DNA of 64,000 nucleotides, from positions 2,170,001 through 2,234,000 of the forward strand of contig NC_035796.1 of assembly GCF_001653235.2 (NCBI RefSeq), written 5' to 3'. Positions 35,756 to 48,700 of this stretch are shown in pieces (position 1 is the stretch's first letter; every line of letters starts with the position of its first letter). The stretch comes from Pochonia chlamydosporia 170. Its lineage: Eukaryota > Ascomycota > Sordariomycetes > Hypocreales > Clavicipitaceae. A model generated the notes under the pieces. The model did not search any database and was not told the origin of the DNA. It worked only from the letters and a program-made list of their open reading frames with translations. The translations under genes and the position numbers were made by a program.

Positions 35756-38032
35756 CGGCGATTCTTGTTTCCTTGTGTGAAAACTCAGGTACCAGAACAT
35801 TGGGTACGTCTGAGGGCATTTGGCGGCGTACATAGAGACTTGTTTGACTTGATATCTGGGCGGAATGGTGTAATGCAATTGCATCTAGTTCTATGGCATA
35901 TCCATTCTAATAATAACATAAGAGACATATTTATATACAGTATTGCCACAGTTGCGTACATTGCGCCTCAAGACGCGAACCCATGATGTGTGGCCGTGAT
36001 ACCAAATCCACCACACTTTGCACCGCAGTCTTCGTCTACATCAATGTCTTGCACGTGGTGGATTGATGTATCCCACAGTTCACCCTAGCTAAGACACGGA
36101 ACAAGTCTGGCACAGTCTTGGCTATTTCATCACAAGTATATCATATATCATTACAAGGGCTCAACCACCCATGATGTTCTAGAAGGTTCAATCGCAATAT
36201 GAGGGCCAAACACCTGTGGCTCAAGCAGAAAACATACCGCACTTCTCAGAAAGGTTTCCAGTTTGCTGGCGGGCAGCTTCCTAGCTTAGGGTTTAGACAT
36301 GGTAAAAGAAAATATACAACATTATGTATTTGACGTTGTGAAGGCTGTGAATGTGCTATATTAAGGACCGTCGTGCCTCAGTTTGTGATGCCTTCACTTT
36401 AGACATTGCTTGGCTAGCCCAGCCACGCGTCATCCGCTCGGTGGGCAACGGATAAATAAACTAATGCGTGCACTAGAGCAGTAAATTTACGTCTTCTGAC
36501 CTGGAAAGACTGTACTTTTGCAATTAGATGTCTTCTGTCTCCGGTCCATTACAGAGATTCAAGGTCCTCCTCGGCCCCTCAATTCCTTACATCGGCCACT
36601 GCCTTGACAGGATCTCTCTATCTTCCGCAGTCAAAGCAATATTTGTAGATTTGTAGAAGATATCAGAATAGCAGGCCTAGCTACCACGCTTAGAGCTCGC
36701 GATGCAAGTCACATTTGTACGCCGGCAGAATTAGACTGCCACGTCTCGTCCAGTTTCCAGGTGTAGGTAGTGCTAGTTAATGGATGACACTATTGTGTTT
36801 TCCGTTTCATTCACATGAAAGGGATTTGAGAGACAAGAGAGCTGACTTTTCGCAAGGCGATAGAACATGTCGTAAATAGAGCAGCCGAAAAAAAAAAAAA
36901 AAAAACGTTTGTGCAGAACTCTGTCCCTCTGTTAGGGGGAGCGTCACCAAGGTGTTTATAGCCTCGTTCATCGCTTTCAAAGCCGTTCTTCAGGTGACAT
37001 AGTCCCCAAAGAAGGGTCTTGAAGGCAAGTGGCATTTCTGGATACCCCCTAGACCGGATTCCAGTTCCTTCTTACTGGGCTTTGCAGCCATTTATTCCCA
37101 TAAAAGAGACATCCAGTGTCTAAACTTCACAGCCTCACGCCAGGCCACGAAATAACACGTGCGCGAGCCCACTAGACTTTCATTGTCACACTTCCATGTC
37201 CTTCCAAAAGCCAATACGGGATGCCCGCGGATAAAATTGCCGACCCCAACATGTGGCATGCCGTCCCCTTGTCCCTATTTGTCTCAGCCAGCCACCGCCG
37301 ATATCACACTCTCACCGTTAGCTTCTCCTCAGCTAGTGGGGATGGGTTCATCGCTAAACCATGGGCCGGGCCGCTATCGTAAGTAGTTCCAACGATCGGC
37401 GCGTGGTCTGGACCAGCCATTGGTCCATGAACGGGAGAAGAGGCGTAAAGCATAGCCTCGACTCAACTGTTGTGACACGAATTGGGCAAAGACCCTGCAG
37501 AAGACCCTCCTTTCGACTGATATATCGAGGGCCCAGCCAGAACTTCTCCAAAACAGACATGTACGGACAAAACTGTCCGTTCAATATATGTTCGATAGAG
37601 GCTTCTAGACGGCATTGGCGAAGCAGTCTCTCCGAGCTGAAGATGTTGTGTTTCATGTCAGCCAGCCTCTTTGGGTTGTCAATCGCTAGCATCTTAACTA
37701 TTCGAGTCTCGAACATCAAGAAATGGATAGATACCAACACTGAGTCGCCCAATGCGGAAGCATTCACACCGAAACAACCCTGTTCGGGATGGCATAACCA
37801 CCGGTTTATTGCCATCTAGAACGACTCAGCTGAATTTGTCACACCAGAAGCTTCTACTGCGAGATGTCCTATGCAGTGGAACCAAGTGGCCAGAAGAGAA
37901 TATGTCCAGATTCTCATATTGGACAACCATCGACCAGCTATAAAGCAGACTTCATAGCCGCTCAAGATACAACATCATCACTCAGAAACAACCAACAACA
38001 AGGGACCTTGAACTCCAAGTCCCCCCTACCCC
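35756..38032. other. 2.3 kb gene-poor region
   Basis: No convincing gene. Overlapping frames of about 152 residues lie on both strands at 37354-37819, with no domain on either. It contains an 18-A run. Confidence 0.4.
36888..36905. repeat. Poly-A tract
   Basis: Eighteen consecutive A on the plus strand in noncoding sequence. No target-site duplication or retroposed gene body is seen next to it. Confidence 0.7.
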
Positions 38033-39545
38033 ATGACACTCGGCAACCCTTTCTACACACCACCGATTCTCTTCCGAGGCGGCGACGTCTACCACAAAAA
38101 GTCGTTTCTAGAAGAAGCCAACGACATCATCGAACGACTCGACCCAATGACTTGGCTCACCGGTAAGCAATCCCTTCAATCTAGCCTTCGTATCTTGAGC
38201 TGACTGTGATGCTCAGACAACCCCGAGCGTGCTCAGCGCATCACCCAGCTGGGCACCCAGATCCAGCAACTCAACAGTGAAGTCGTCGAGATCGACAAGC
38301 GCATGGTCAATGCGAAACTCGACAAGGCGCTCGACCTGGTTCTGCAGCAGGCCAAACAGCCCACGGCGGAGGCCTACCTCGCTGAGGTCAAGAAAAACCT
38401 CGACAAGTCCCAGCAGGAGGAGTGGGCTAATGCCATGGCTAATTACGAGGGCAAGGAGTGGTGGGTGAAGGCGTGTGCTATCATCGGAGGCACTTTGGGC
38501 ACTGATTTTTGTGAGTCAACAAAACACCACACTTTTGAATAGATTCCAATACTAACATCCCTTTTACCCAGTGCTCAAGTTTGCTGGCTATCCTGAGCAG
38601 GCGACCCTAAAGGAACTCTTCACGTCCATCGTCCTCAGGTGGGATGGCGCACCGACATGTAAGTCACATCCTGTTCAGCAGAAAATTTGTGCAAGGAGTC
38701 TTCTTTTAAACTCATGCTCATGCAAACTAAACAGCACGAGCACTGTCCATGTTCCTCCGCGACTGGTACCAGAAGTTCAGGGGCGGTCCAGGCCTCATCC
38801 CCGAACGGCCCATCGGCCCCGGCGAGATTCACGTCCAAGGCATGAACCCTCTTCAAGAAATGAACGCCGCGGCCGCCAACCTCGCCGAGCGCGGAGCCGC
38901 TCGTGAGCTTGTTCTCGTCGCTGAGCGAGAAGTCGCATTTGGCTCCCGAATTGCCGCTCGTCTTGGCGGCGTTGCCCTCGACATTCTTGGCGGCGCTGTC
39001 GCCTACGTTGCCATCGATGCGATAGTGAACCTCTGCGAGAGAGGCGAGTACATCAAGTAAGAAACACCTTTTCCTTGTCTGTAACAATCGACTAATAGTG
39101 CTTCATCAGTATGGAACACGACGCCTGCGTCAGCCGCCTGACCATGGCCCGCATCAACAAGGTCTTCAAGCTCCTCGACCGCTTGTACACCAGCATCTCT
39201 ACAGTCAGCGATCTCCAGGCCGAAGCAAACGCCGAGACGAACCCCGATAAACGGGCCTGGGGACTCGAGTCCGCCGCCAAGCAGGGCAAGAAGGCGGGCA
39301 ATGAGCTCATCGAGGTAACTTATATCTGTTTGGGCTAATGGTTTTGTTATATGCTGACTTTGGGAACGTAGATGCTCAAAGACGCAACTTACTCCAAGGT
39401 TTATGATCAGCTTGCGGCTGACGATGCGCAGTATAAGCTGTATACGAAGGATGATTTGCCGAAAGATGAGTTGATTAAGAAGACGACTGAGGCGTTGACG
39501 GGGCAGGTTAAGAAGGAGGCTGAGGCTCAGGGGTTGAAGAAATAA
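38033..39545 (+). CDS. Unrecognised helical protein with glycine-rich hydrophobic segments
   Basis: Six exons: 38033-38162, 38217-38510, 38572-38658, 38735-39056, 39110-39314 and 39372-39545; all phases fit and give 403 residues. Residues 1-45 precede a likely coiled coil (about 46-85, ITQLGTQIQQLNSEVVEIDK). Two hydrophobic, Gly/Ala-rich stretches follow: CAIIGGTLGTDFLLKFAG (about 125-142) and LGGVALDILGGAVAYVAIDA (about 245-265). The C-terminal 130 residues are helical and charged, ending in Lys-rich helices. No signal peptide and no domain that I recognise. A long-helix protein with a central hydrophobic hairpin is reminiscent of alpha-helical pore formers and of membrane-remodelling proteins, but no family motif supports either. 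Five clean introns in frame make a real gene very likely. Confidence 0.75.
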
Positions 39546-39975
39546 TCTTGGCGCTACCTATATCCTGAGTGTATATGGTTTGGGTTGGTTTTCATAGAGT
39601 TGTCAGTGGAATGAGTTGAAACTTTCATTGCATCAACTTGCGCGAGCAAATTGACCTTTGACGTAAGAACACGACGATATGAATACAACATACGATTTCC
39701 AGTAACATCAAGTAGAATCCTGCCACGTAAGGCAGCCTTGCTAAATATCATTATACCCTACAGGTTGAATCTGATAAATACCTTTGACACAACCCAGACC
39801 AGTAGGTCAGTGTGAACACATCAATTGACCAAAGATAAGAAGTAATGTAAACAATATTGTAGATGATGAGCGCTAATCAGACTGGCTCTAATGACAAACT
39901 AGACTCTATGTCATAGTAATTCCAACTCCCAACGCCAAATATGCAAACACCCTCCCCATAAACCAAATCAACTCC
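39546..39975. other. Convergent intergenic region
   Basis: Short AT-rich stretch between the stop codons of converging genes; nothing else seen. Confidence 0.5.
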
Positions 39976-42080
39976 TCACGCAGCATTCCTCATAGCACCA
40001 GCTTCCAACTCCCGCCCCAACGGAATCTGAATCCCCTCCTTGGCTGTCTCTTTCCCGCCCAGCGTCCTCCGCGCCCTAACCTGCCCATTCAGGACCTCCT
40101 CCCTCGTCACCGTCAACTTATCCTCATCCAAACCCATCGACTTCATAAACTGCACCGTGTCCCTCCACTCGCGCTGCTTCCTGCCCTCCGACCACTGCAA
40201 CTCCTCGCCCATAACGTCAATCACCCGCGGCAGCGCATGCAGCGCAACATCCACATCCAAAAAGGCAAGTCTCGTTCTTCGGGAAATGACATCCGCTGCC
40301 GTGCACGCCGCCTCTGAGCGAACAGCATGACGAAGCTCCGACTCGATAAAGGGAAACGAGGGGGCCAGACGGGTGACGGAGGGAGAAGCAGCGAGGACGG
40401 CCCACGCCCGATCGCCGTAGTTGGTGGCGAGGTGGTGCGCGATGTCGGCGTCGAGGGGGTACGACTCCATGAGCTGCGAGGGCAGGGCGGTAGAGTAGCC
40501 GTGGGAGCCGAGGACGGGTGTGGTCAGCGTCTTGCATTTGCCGTTGGTGATGGTGCCGGGGAGGTTGTAGCCGCTGAGGTCGGGGAGGGCGATGGACTGG
40601 GGCGTCAGGTTGAATGTCTTGATGGCTTCGTCGACGGCGTCTTCGGCCATTTGGCGGTACGTGGTCCATTTGCCGCCCGCGCAGGTGAGCAGGCCGGAGG
40701 GTGAGACGGTGACGAGGTGAGAACGGACGAGGGATTCGGTGTTGCCGGCTTTGGGGTCACGAACTAATGGTCGGATGCCTGTTTTTGTTAGCACTTTGTC
40801 ATATTATTTTCATCATGATGAGTGAAAAGGGGGCAGGGAGAAAACTCACCAGACCAAGTAGCAAGGACGTCGTCGCGGGTCAAAACACTCTCCGGCTCCA
40901 ACAACTTGCTAACCTCCTTGAGGATGAAATCAACGTCGTCCTGTCGCGCAACAGGTTCCTTTTCCACGACACAAGCATTATCCGTGGTACCAGCCACCGT
41001 CATTCCCTGCCAAGGCAAGACAAAGACGACTCGTCCGTCAGAGGTGGCCGCATCCAAGATCCCCATTCCCTTGGGGCACAATTTTCCAGGCAGCATGACG
41101 TGGGCACCTGATGCAGGGGCAACGATTTCCTTGCGCTCCGGATCGTCCATCTTCTCAACGGCGTCGGTAAACGGACCAGTAGCGTTGATGACACCCTTTG
41201 CGCGGACAGTGAATGGCTGAGAGGAAGATTCGTCGTCGGTCATGAGATCGCGCACCTGGGCGCCGCAGATCTTGCCATCGGCATCCTTTTCCAAGCCCGT
41301 GACCTCGACGTGGTTTAGGATCGTGGCGCCGTACAGCGAAGCAGTCAGGGCGAGAGACACATTCATACGAGAGTCGTTGTGCTGGCCGTCGTAGTAGACG
41401 AGCGCGCCGACCAGTTTATCCTTCTTGAGCAGGGGGAACGAATCGATCGCCTTGCTACGGCTGAGCAAGTAGGACGATTCCAGTCCTTGAGAACCGGCGA
41501 GTAAATCGTACATTTTGCATCCGGCCCAGAGGTACGGCGCCTGGAACCAGCTTTGCAGAGGCAACAGGATGGGAAGAGAACTAGACAAGTGAGGTGCAAT
41601 GTTCAAAAAGCCCCTTCGCTCACGGAGCGCCTCAATGACAAGTTCCAGCTGCGGGTAGTCAAGATTCCAGACGGCCTTTTCGAGATATCGCACTCCACCG
41701 TGTACAAGCTTGGTGCTCTTGGAGCTCGTCCCGGCAGAGAAGTCGTCTCGCTCAACCACGGCGACCTTTAATCCTCGCGTTACGGCGTCCAGCGCAATAC
41801 CCGTGCCAGTGGCACCGCCTCCGATAATGAGGACATCGTACTCGGCGTCCTTTTTGTTGTGTCTCCTCAGCTCGGCGAGCTGTTCAGCGCGACTTTTGAC
41901 GGCTGAGAACGCAGGCGGGACGATTTTACCCTTGTTGTCGCGCTGGACGGGCACGACGGCCTTGTCGTGCGAGAGATTCTTGTTGGCGCGGGAGTAAATA
42001 ACTGTTCCGCCGAGGGTGACGGCCGTGACGGCGGTGGCCGCGGCGACGGGACGCCAGAGCTTGTTGAGTCGAGGCGGCAT
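39976..42080 (-). CDS. GUT2: FAD-dependent glycerol-3-phosphate dehydrogenase, mitochondrial
   Basis: Two exons, 42080-40850 and 40778-39976, give 677 residues. The enzyme oxidises glycerol 3-phosphate to dihydroxyacetone phosphate and passes electrons to ubiquinone at the inner membrane; it is the second step of glycerol use and part of the glycerol phosphate shuttle. The N-terminus (MPPRLNKLWRPVAAATAV...) is a basic, hydrophobic mitochondrial presequence. The FAD-binding Rossmann motif is YDVLIIGGGATGTGIALDA, and the family signature TSSKSTKLVHGGVRYLEKA follows (shown in part). The C-terminal motif AGGKWTTYRQMAEDAVDEA is typical. The frame is open upstream to 42143 but only with a TTG, so 42080 is the start. 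A TATATATA lies about 90 nt upstream. It neighbours an aquaglyceroporin and glycerol kinase. Confidence 0.96.
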
Positions 42081-44628
42081 GGCCTGTGATGCTCGGTGAT
42101 GTATAGCCGAGTTGTGAAGTTGTCGATAAGAGCGGGTATGCAAAAGGAAGACAAAGTCGATGGCGTCGTGTATATATACGACTGCAAAAACGAAAAAAAA
42201 AGGTTAAAATAAGGAAATAAAAAGGAAAAAGGAAAAAGATCGTGCCACTTGAATCACAAGCGCCAAGGTCTCGATATGTCGTCCCCGAAGCGAGTCGAGC
42301 CCATGAAATAAAAACGGGGAAACAAGGGGGTCGGTGTCCAAATGCCGGGCTTACTTGCTTTCTTTACACGATCATTTGTGGAAACACAGACCAAAGGCCG
42401 CCGAGACACGGGGAATGAAAAAGGTGTGTTTGTATGTGTCTGCTGCTCTTCCAGGCTAATATGGTAGAAATGAGAGCTGAAAAGGTTCAAGGTGAAGAAG
42501 CAAGACAGGTTCTGGAAATGACCCCCTTCGTGGGAAATTCGGCTGTTGATAACGCAGTCGCTTTTCCCACCAACGAAATGTCCCACGTGTCTATTTGACG
42601 CGGCTGGCAGCTGTGAACACTTGGTCAATGTCCATGTCACTTTTCTTCAGCACGGCTTGCATTCTCAGGTGTGAGCGAAATTGTAACTGAACAAACGAGT
42701 GACATCATTGGCGGGGAGTTCAATAACACGACATGACAACCATACGAACGCAGGTCATACGTGGCCGAGCTGGAGCCGAGCGTGATTCTGGGCATGAACC
42801 TTTCCGAGAGTTCCTCCGGTCGCCTCTCACAGATTGTATGATTATGACGATTTGCTAAGAAATCCTCTTCACGGGCGTCCCGGGCCACGGGAGCGGAGCG
42901 CCTCCGTCGTTCAAACTCCATCAATTCTGTCTGCCAGTTCATCTTCAATAATCTCCACAACCGCAACCCATAAATCCAGAGCCGCACATGTCAAGCATGC
43001 CGCATGCACGTCGGTGTCCCAATCCCGACTTTGCAAACAAGCGGGTCGATACCCGAGACAAGGATCTCAGCCTTTCGGTCCATGCATACCGACCATGGCC
43101 CGTTCCCACAGCCATGACGTGAGTCTCGGTGCATGTCGCTATACCGACCCGAACCCGAGATATCTGTCATTCTCTCTCATCCCCACTTTTCTATTCTCAC
43201 AACTTCCTGAACACCTGAACACGTTTGACACGCCACCAGATTCAAACATTCCAAAACCCACACACAGCTCATCACACCGGTTTCCATAAACTCCGTTTTT
43301 GTGCTCCGTACGCTCCGTCTCATCACCTCATTTCCAAATTTCATTAAAACTCCGGACCTGAACCCTCAAACTTCTCCACTTATCGCACACTGTGCCCCAA
43401 GTAGCTTTCCGACCTTGCCACAAACCCATCTGCCGCCACTAATGCCTCAACCATGTCATGCCTGGTGGCTTTTTCTGGAATCCTTCTACCCAGTGTGGCG
43501 TCGTAACTTCACCTCATGGACACTTACAAACGAGTAAGGTTACAAAGTTTCCATTTGCATCAACTGGGTACAAAAGTACTCCGTGCCAAGGTTTTTCCAT
43601 CATGAAGTTTTTCAGACCACGTGTGAAATGCCTTGGGGTCCCCGCATGTTTTAATCGGAGCTACCGTAGTGAGACTACGTTGGGTGATGGCGGACGTTTC
43701 GGGATGTGGTGGTATTTCCTGCCGAGGCCATGTTTCTGCAAGTCATACTTACGTCTGACTAACTCGTGCTCCGGAAGTTGCAGTTGGATTTGATCTTCCA
43801 ACATGGAGAGTCTCAGTGTCGTGATTTTCAAAAATGCAAGATGCACTCCGTAGAGCATACTATATTGTAAATTAAAGCCTCGGGAATCACAAAGATCCCA
43901 ACACACGAATTGCATGCACCCAAGACCCTTGATCCTGACCCTCGACACCAATATCATATAACCCGTGGTCTCGACCCAGCGGATGGAAACGGATCAGCTC
44001 GTGGAGAAAGGGTCGCAGTCCACCCTCGCACCAGCATGCACGATGCAATATATCTCACCCCCTGACCCTTCAACGGCACACGCCCTGTCCTGCAAGTTTC
44101 TGCTGGCCTGGACTCCTCATCACATGTTCATTGCTGCCGACATATTCGTAGGATGTTGTATTATCTATCGGTGAGAATTATGCTAATGATTCGGCATATT
44201 GCAAGCCACTATTTTGAAAATCGACTGCCGTATACCGCGTCGACCGAGAGGGCATGCCCTGAAATACTTGGGATGTGGCTAATACATGCACGGTGACTTG
44301 TCAAAGCAAATGAAACTCGAACGCTGTAAATTGCTGTGCTTACTACTGCCGAATACCGCCATATCGCTCGCCTATGAAACACATCCCGTACAAACATACA
44401 AGTGTAAAATCCATACAATATCTTTGAAAATTCGAAAAACGCCCAGATGCAAACAATGTTCCGCTGATGATACAATCAGCTTTCTTCTGTTGTCATATTT
44501 TTGGGTCCTCCTGTTGCCCCCATATCTGTTATTTGAACATAATGTTTTCTGTTGTTTATGCTACTTCATCTCGCATGGCGGGCGTCCAAGATCAGTTGAA
44601 AGAAACTTAAAATGCGTTTAAGAACGGT
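42081..44628. other. 2.5 kb intergenic region between GUT2 and the aquaglyceroporin gene
   Basis: No convincing gene; frames at 42834-43289 plus and 42637-42987 minus overlap and lack domains. The left end is the GUT2 promoter. The rest separates it from the 3' end of the channel gene, which is transcribed in the same direction. Confidence 0.4.
42171..42178 (-). promoter_or_regulatory. TATA-box candidate of GUT2
   Basis: TATATATA lies 91 nt upstream of the GUT2 start codon, in the right orientation range for a fungal TATA element. Confidence 0.45.
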
Positions 44629-45764
44629 CTATACTTTAGACTCGGGAGACTTGTTGTACGTGTTGGACCATACGCTGCGGCGGGGCTTGAAAAGTCGGTT
44701 GAATCCCATGTAGGGCGTGTTGATGGGCGAATCGCCAGTGTAGATGAAGAGATCGTAGAGGCCGCCGCCAGCAAGGCAACCAAGGAAAGGAGCGACCATG
44801 GGGATCTAAAGTTTGTTAGTTACCAATCTTTTTAATCTGAAATCGAAGTAATATAAAACGTACCCAAAAGTAGTAGCCTCCAAATGAAAAGACTTCAGTG
44901 CCATAACCAATCATGTAGGTAACGAGACGAGGACCAAAGTCACGAGCCAGGTTGATGGCATAGCCAGTTTCCCAACCGAAGCAAGCACCAATACCAAAGA
45001 TGAGGAAGAAGAGTCCGAGAGGCATCAGAGGACCAGCGCCAATGTTGCTGTTATCTGCCATGGCGAAAATGACAAACTGGAGAATCGTGCTGGCAACGAA
45101 TTCGGAAAAGAACATGCCAGTTCGGGTCATGAAAGCGGCGGGGTATGTGCAAAAGACACCGGCGGTGGCATTGGGGCCAGAGACTGTGCGAATGCCGGTG
45201 CCGCCCTCAAAGTTGTCGATGGCGGAGCGATAGTTGCCGTAGATGATGGCGGCTCCCATCATGGCACCGAGGAGTTGAGCCAGAGCGTAGACGGGGAATT
45301 TGCGCCAGGGATGTCCACGATAGACACAGTTGGCCAAAGTTACAGCAGGGTTGATGTGGCCACCAGACTTGCCACCGACGTAGACACCAAACATGACGCC
45401 AATTCTATTTTGGATCTTATTAGTTATCGGAATTCGATTACAAATGGAATTGGTTGTCAACTTACCCCCAGCCCCATGAAATACTCTGGTAGTCACCCTT
45501 TTCGCCTTTGCTCAGAACGACCTGCGCAACGGAGCCGGCACCAAACAAAATGAGAACCATGGTTCCCAGGAACTCAGAAAAGGCATCTTGCCAAATAGAT
45601 CGAATCTTGGGCCATCGAGGCTGTTCCTCAGCGGGGATCATATCAGATCCCGGGGCTGGCTCATCGTGAATGACAGAACCTCCCATGTCGACCTTGTAGA
45701 CGGGTACAGTTTTGTCAATGGATGAGTCTGACACTGAATCCTGAGTCGGCGGGAGAATGGACAT
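44629..45764 (-). CDS. Aquaglyceroporin (MIP family)
   Basis: Three exons, 45764-45466, 45404-44864 and 44805-44629, give 338 residues. This is a six-helix channel for glycerol and water in the plasma membrane. The first half has FSEFLGTMVLILFGAG and the first channel motif GGHINPAVTLA (NPA). The second motif reads AINLARDFGPRL: NLA replaces NPA, while the Arg-Asp pair of glycerol-type channels is kept. NPx/NLA variants are known among fungal Fps1-like and related aquaglyceroporins. The N-terminal cytosolic part is about 60 residues, shorter than in Fps1. The C-terminus ends FNRLFKPRRSVW and a short polar tail. The frame is open upstream to 45875 without an ATG. It lies between the genes for the two glycerol-catabolic enzymes and diverges from glycerol kinase. 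Confidence 0.93.
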
Positions 45765-48700
45765 GAGTGCTGCCTTGGGAGGGTGAGGGAGGGATGGAGA
45801 GAATGGATGAGGGCGGAATGATGTATTTGAACAAAGTTGGGCCAAGTTGAAAACTTGTGTGTGATTATGGGTCAAACGTAGTTACGGGTATAAAGTGGAA
45901 ACTTGGGGATAGATTCGTGTCGTCTGACAACAAACGGATGCGTCGGGTCGATGAGTTGGAATGGAGACTCTTGACTCTTGTGATTTCTTCTTCTAAAGTT
46001 GCATCGGATGGGGGATGACGAGGTTATTATGTATCCCCACGGGGGCTCAAGGACATGGAGTTAAAAGGTCGGTTGGAAGAAGTTGGCATAAACGCCCAGG
46101 CCACTCTTGAGACTGAAAAACTTGGGGTAAAGAAGACGGGGCTTGGGGTAGAACGAAACAAGCCTGGGATGATGAAGAAGTGACAACCTTGAAGTTTTAG
46201 TTGCCCATACCTAGGACAAGAAAAAAAGGTGAAGGGGTGGTCTAAGCCGGGAGGGGCTGGGCGTGTGCCTCTTTGGCTGATGTGATGAAGAAAAAAGATG
46301 GGAGGAAGCCGCAAGAGTCCGGTTCTCACGTTGACGGTGCCCCAGTCGCCCACTGTCCGCCATCAAGCACAGTCCACCAGAGGACCGAGTCTCGATGTAT
46401 CAATGTATCAGAGACTGCACTGTCCGTGGGGATTTCGCCGCCTCGGGGGTGTGCGTGAGAATGACAAGTCGACGAGTAAAGCCTTGTGGATCGTCGTTCG
46501 GTCGCGCCGGGGGGGCGACTATGGAGCGACACACAACCAACGGACACGACGACCAGTTCCGGACGACGGGCCCAGATGTGGATAATGATGCAGTGCATCA
46601 AGTGGACTTTGACGAATGGCACGAACCATCTCGGACCACAGAATGTCTTCAGGATGCTTGGGTTCCTTGGGTTCCTTGGCTCTTTTGGGACCGTCGAATG
46701 TTCTTTGGCTGACCTTGAAGCCATGGTCAAGCCATCACCAAGCCCGTTTTCCAGAAGAGGGGTCTGGCCACACGGGCAAGACTGGCTCAACTGGCTCAAC
46801 TTTCTGCAACAAAGATGCAACTATATGGAGCCAACGCGCTCTTTTGCTTCCGTGGTATTGCAGAATACCCCCAATCCATAACCTGGTTGCCAACTTACTC
46901 GATCATACACCCAGTCCGCCCCATTTGGTCTGCGCGCCAAACTAGGGTCCCTGGTGAACTTGTCAGATATTAAAAAGAATCAAAACTAGCATATTCCCCT
47001 CTTTGCTTGCCAATAACTCCCTTTCCTCGGTGCTTCAAGTCCGTTGAGCTCGCTCGTGGCGTACCGAAGCGCTTTCGTTCAAAACTTGACATCGCAAACA
47101 TCTAGAACTGGCGATTAGGATCACGAGATGCGCCTCTTCTCATCGCTTGCGCGCGCGCTTACGCGGATACGCAATGGAGCTTTGTTAGAATGAAATAGGG
47201 GCAGATAATCCGAGGTGGCTGGCCAATTTTCTCATTTCTGGCCCATTGAACTGAATGCATCTTCGGTTACATACACCGACGTGGACCACAATGCAACCCC
47301 GAACGATGGGCCAGAAATGGATCAGTACCCTTTTTTTCTTCTTCGGGTCATCTGTTCCTCGGACCATAACGGCGTACACCTTGTCGTTGTTGTACGGGTT
47401 CTTTCGACATGCTTGTAGTACCAGTTCTACGTTGCGTCGCTGTAAGACTTGCTTGTTTGCTGTCTGCAACATTGCAAGGTAATGCATCGGTGTGGTGTTG
47501 AGCCGTCCTCGCCAATTGCCACCAGCAACTTTGATTCAAAGATCAAAATAAACTCCTCGATCCATCATCAAAACTCAATCTCAATCTGGACAAAAAAGAA
47601 GCCATTTGCCAAGGCTTCTGACACACCCGACACCTCGGACGGGACCACCGAGTCATCAACGGATTCTTCTGGTTGGCGACATGGAGACACACAGACTCTC
47701 GCTGTCAGAATCCGTCATTCTAGAACGCCACAAAAGTGTCCCCGCTGTCATGCATTTCCCCATCCGTTCACTGAAAACTCGACGAACGTGTTGCTTGGTT
47801 TTCGCCTACACGGCTAGCTAGCCAATATTGTCATCTCTTCCCCACCGGCCTGTTCTTCTCTTTTGCAATTTGGTTATTTCGGTGGTTGATTGAGGTCGGC
47901 TTGCGAAATTGCGGCGCTTTCTAGATGCCGCCGTAGAAACTTCTATACAGCCTAAAAGCGCAAGTATGGCGGAGGTGGCGGCCGGTACTGTATATTGCGG
48001 ACATTTTCGACCTTATGATCTACCTCGGCCGATGGGCTTGCGTCCGGCGGTCTCTGATCTCAGTTGCTAAGGGTCAATCCCTCATGTACCGATCCAGCCA
48101 CAGCAAGGTCAACACCAGTCAGCAGGCAGCGTCTCGCCCCGGAGGTGGCCAGTTAGTGGCCTGGTGGTGTGAGAGCCGCCCGTTTTTCCTGCAGGAAAGG
48201 AGCAAACATACCAATGGAGTTAGCGAGCTGCAAGCACAATAAGCTTCTGGGGCTGGTTTCTTGGGAGTGGAGGCCAAAATATCCCTGGGCGACTACAGGG
48301 GATGCCTGTGCTGCGGCAATGGCGTTGTTTGCTTCGCTCCACCGTGTGGTACAAATTTGTGAGTGTGAGGAAATCCTTCTCGCACCGTCAGCTCATCGTG
48401 GCCTTTGACCGGGACTTGTCTCTATTCCAAGTCTCCTAACAAGGCTCTGTACGTAACATTTCGCCGACCGCGACCGAGGCTTGCTCGTTTGTGGTCTCTT
48501 TTTGCCTGGGTGGCGTGTCTCTACCATCCCATCACAAGCCATTAGCTGCCGTTGACGTTGGACAACATGTCGAGTCGGCTCCTGTCGAATCTGCCTCTAG
48601 TCCGCTTTCTGAAAAACGTGCATTATCAAGACATTGTGCTGTTGCCTGATGATAGTAGAAGGCTGGAGATTTCAAACATGCCCCTCCAACACATGGCTCG

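Noticed and set aside
36888..36905. Poly-A run as the tail of a retroposed element
   Set aside because: No element body, reverse-transcriptase signature or flanking duplication is visible.
37354..37819. Open frames of about 152 codons on both strands
   Set aside because: They mirror each other, show no domain and no supporting splice or promoter pattern; left as gene-poor sequence.
46326..46820. 164-codon minus-strand frame in the glycerol divergent region
   Set aside because: It overlaps plus-strand frames of similar quality and has no recognisable motif.
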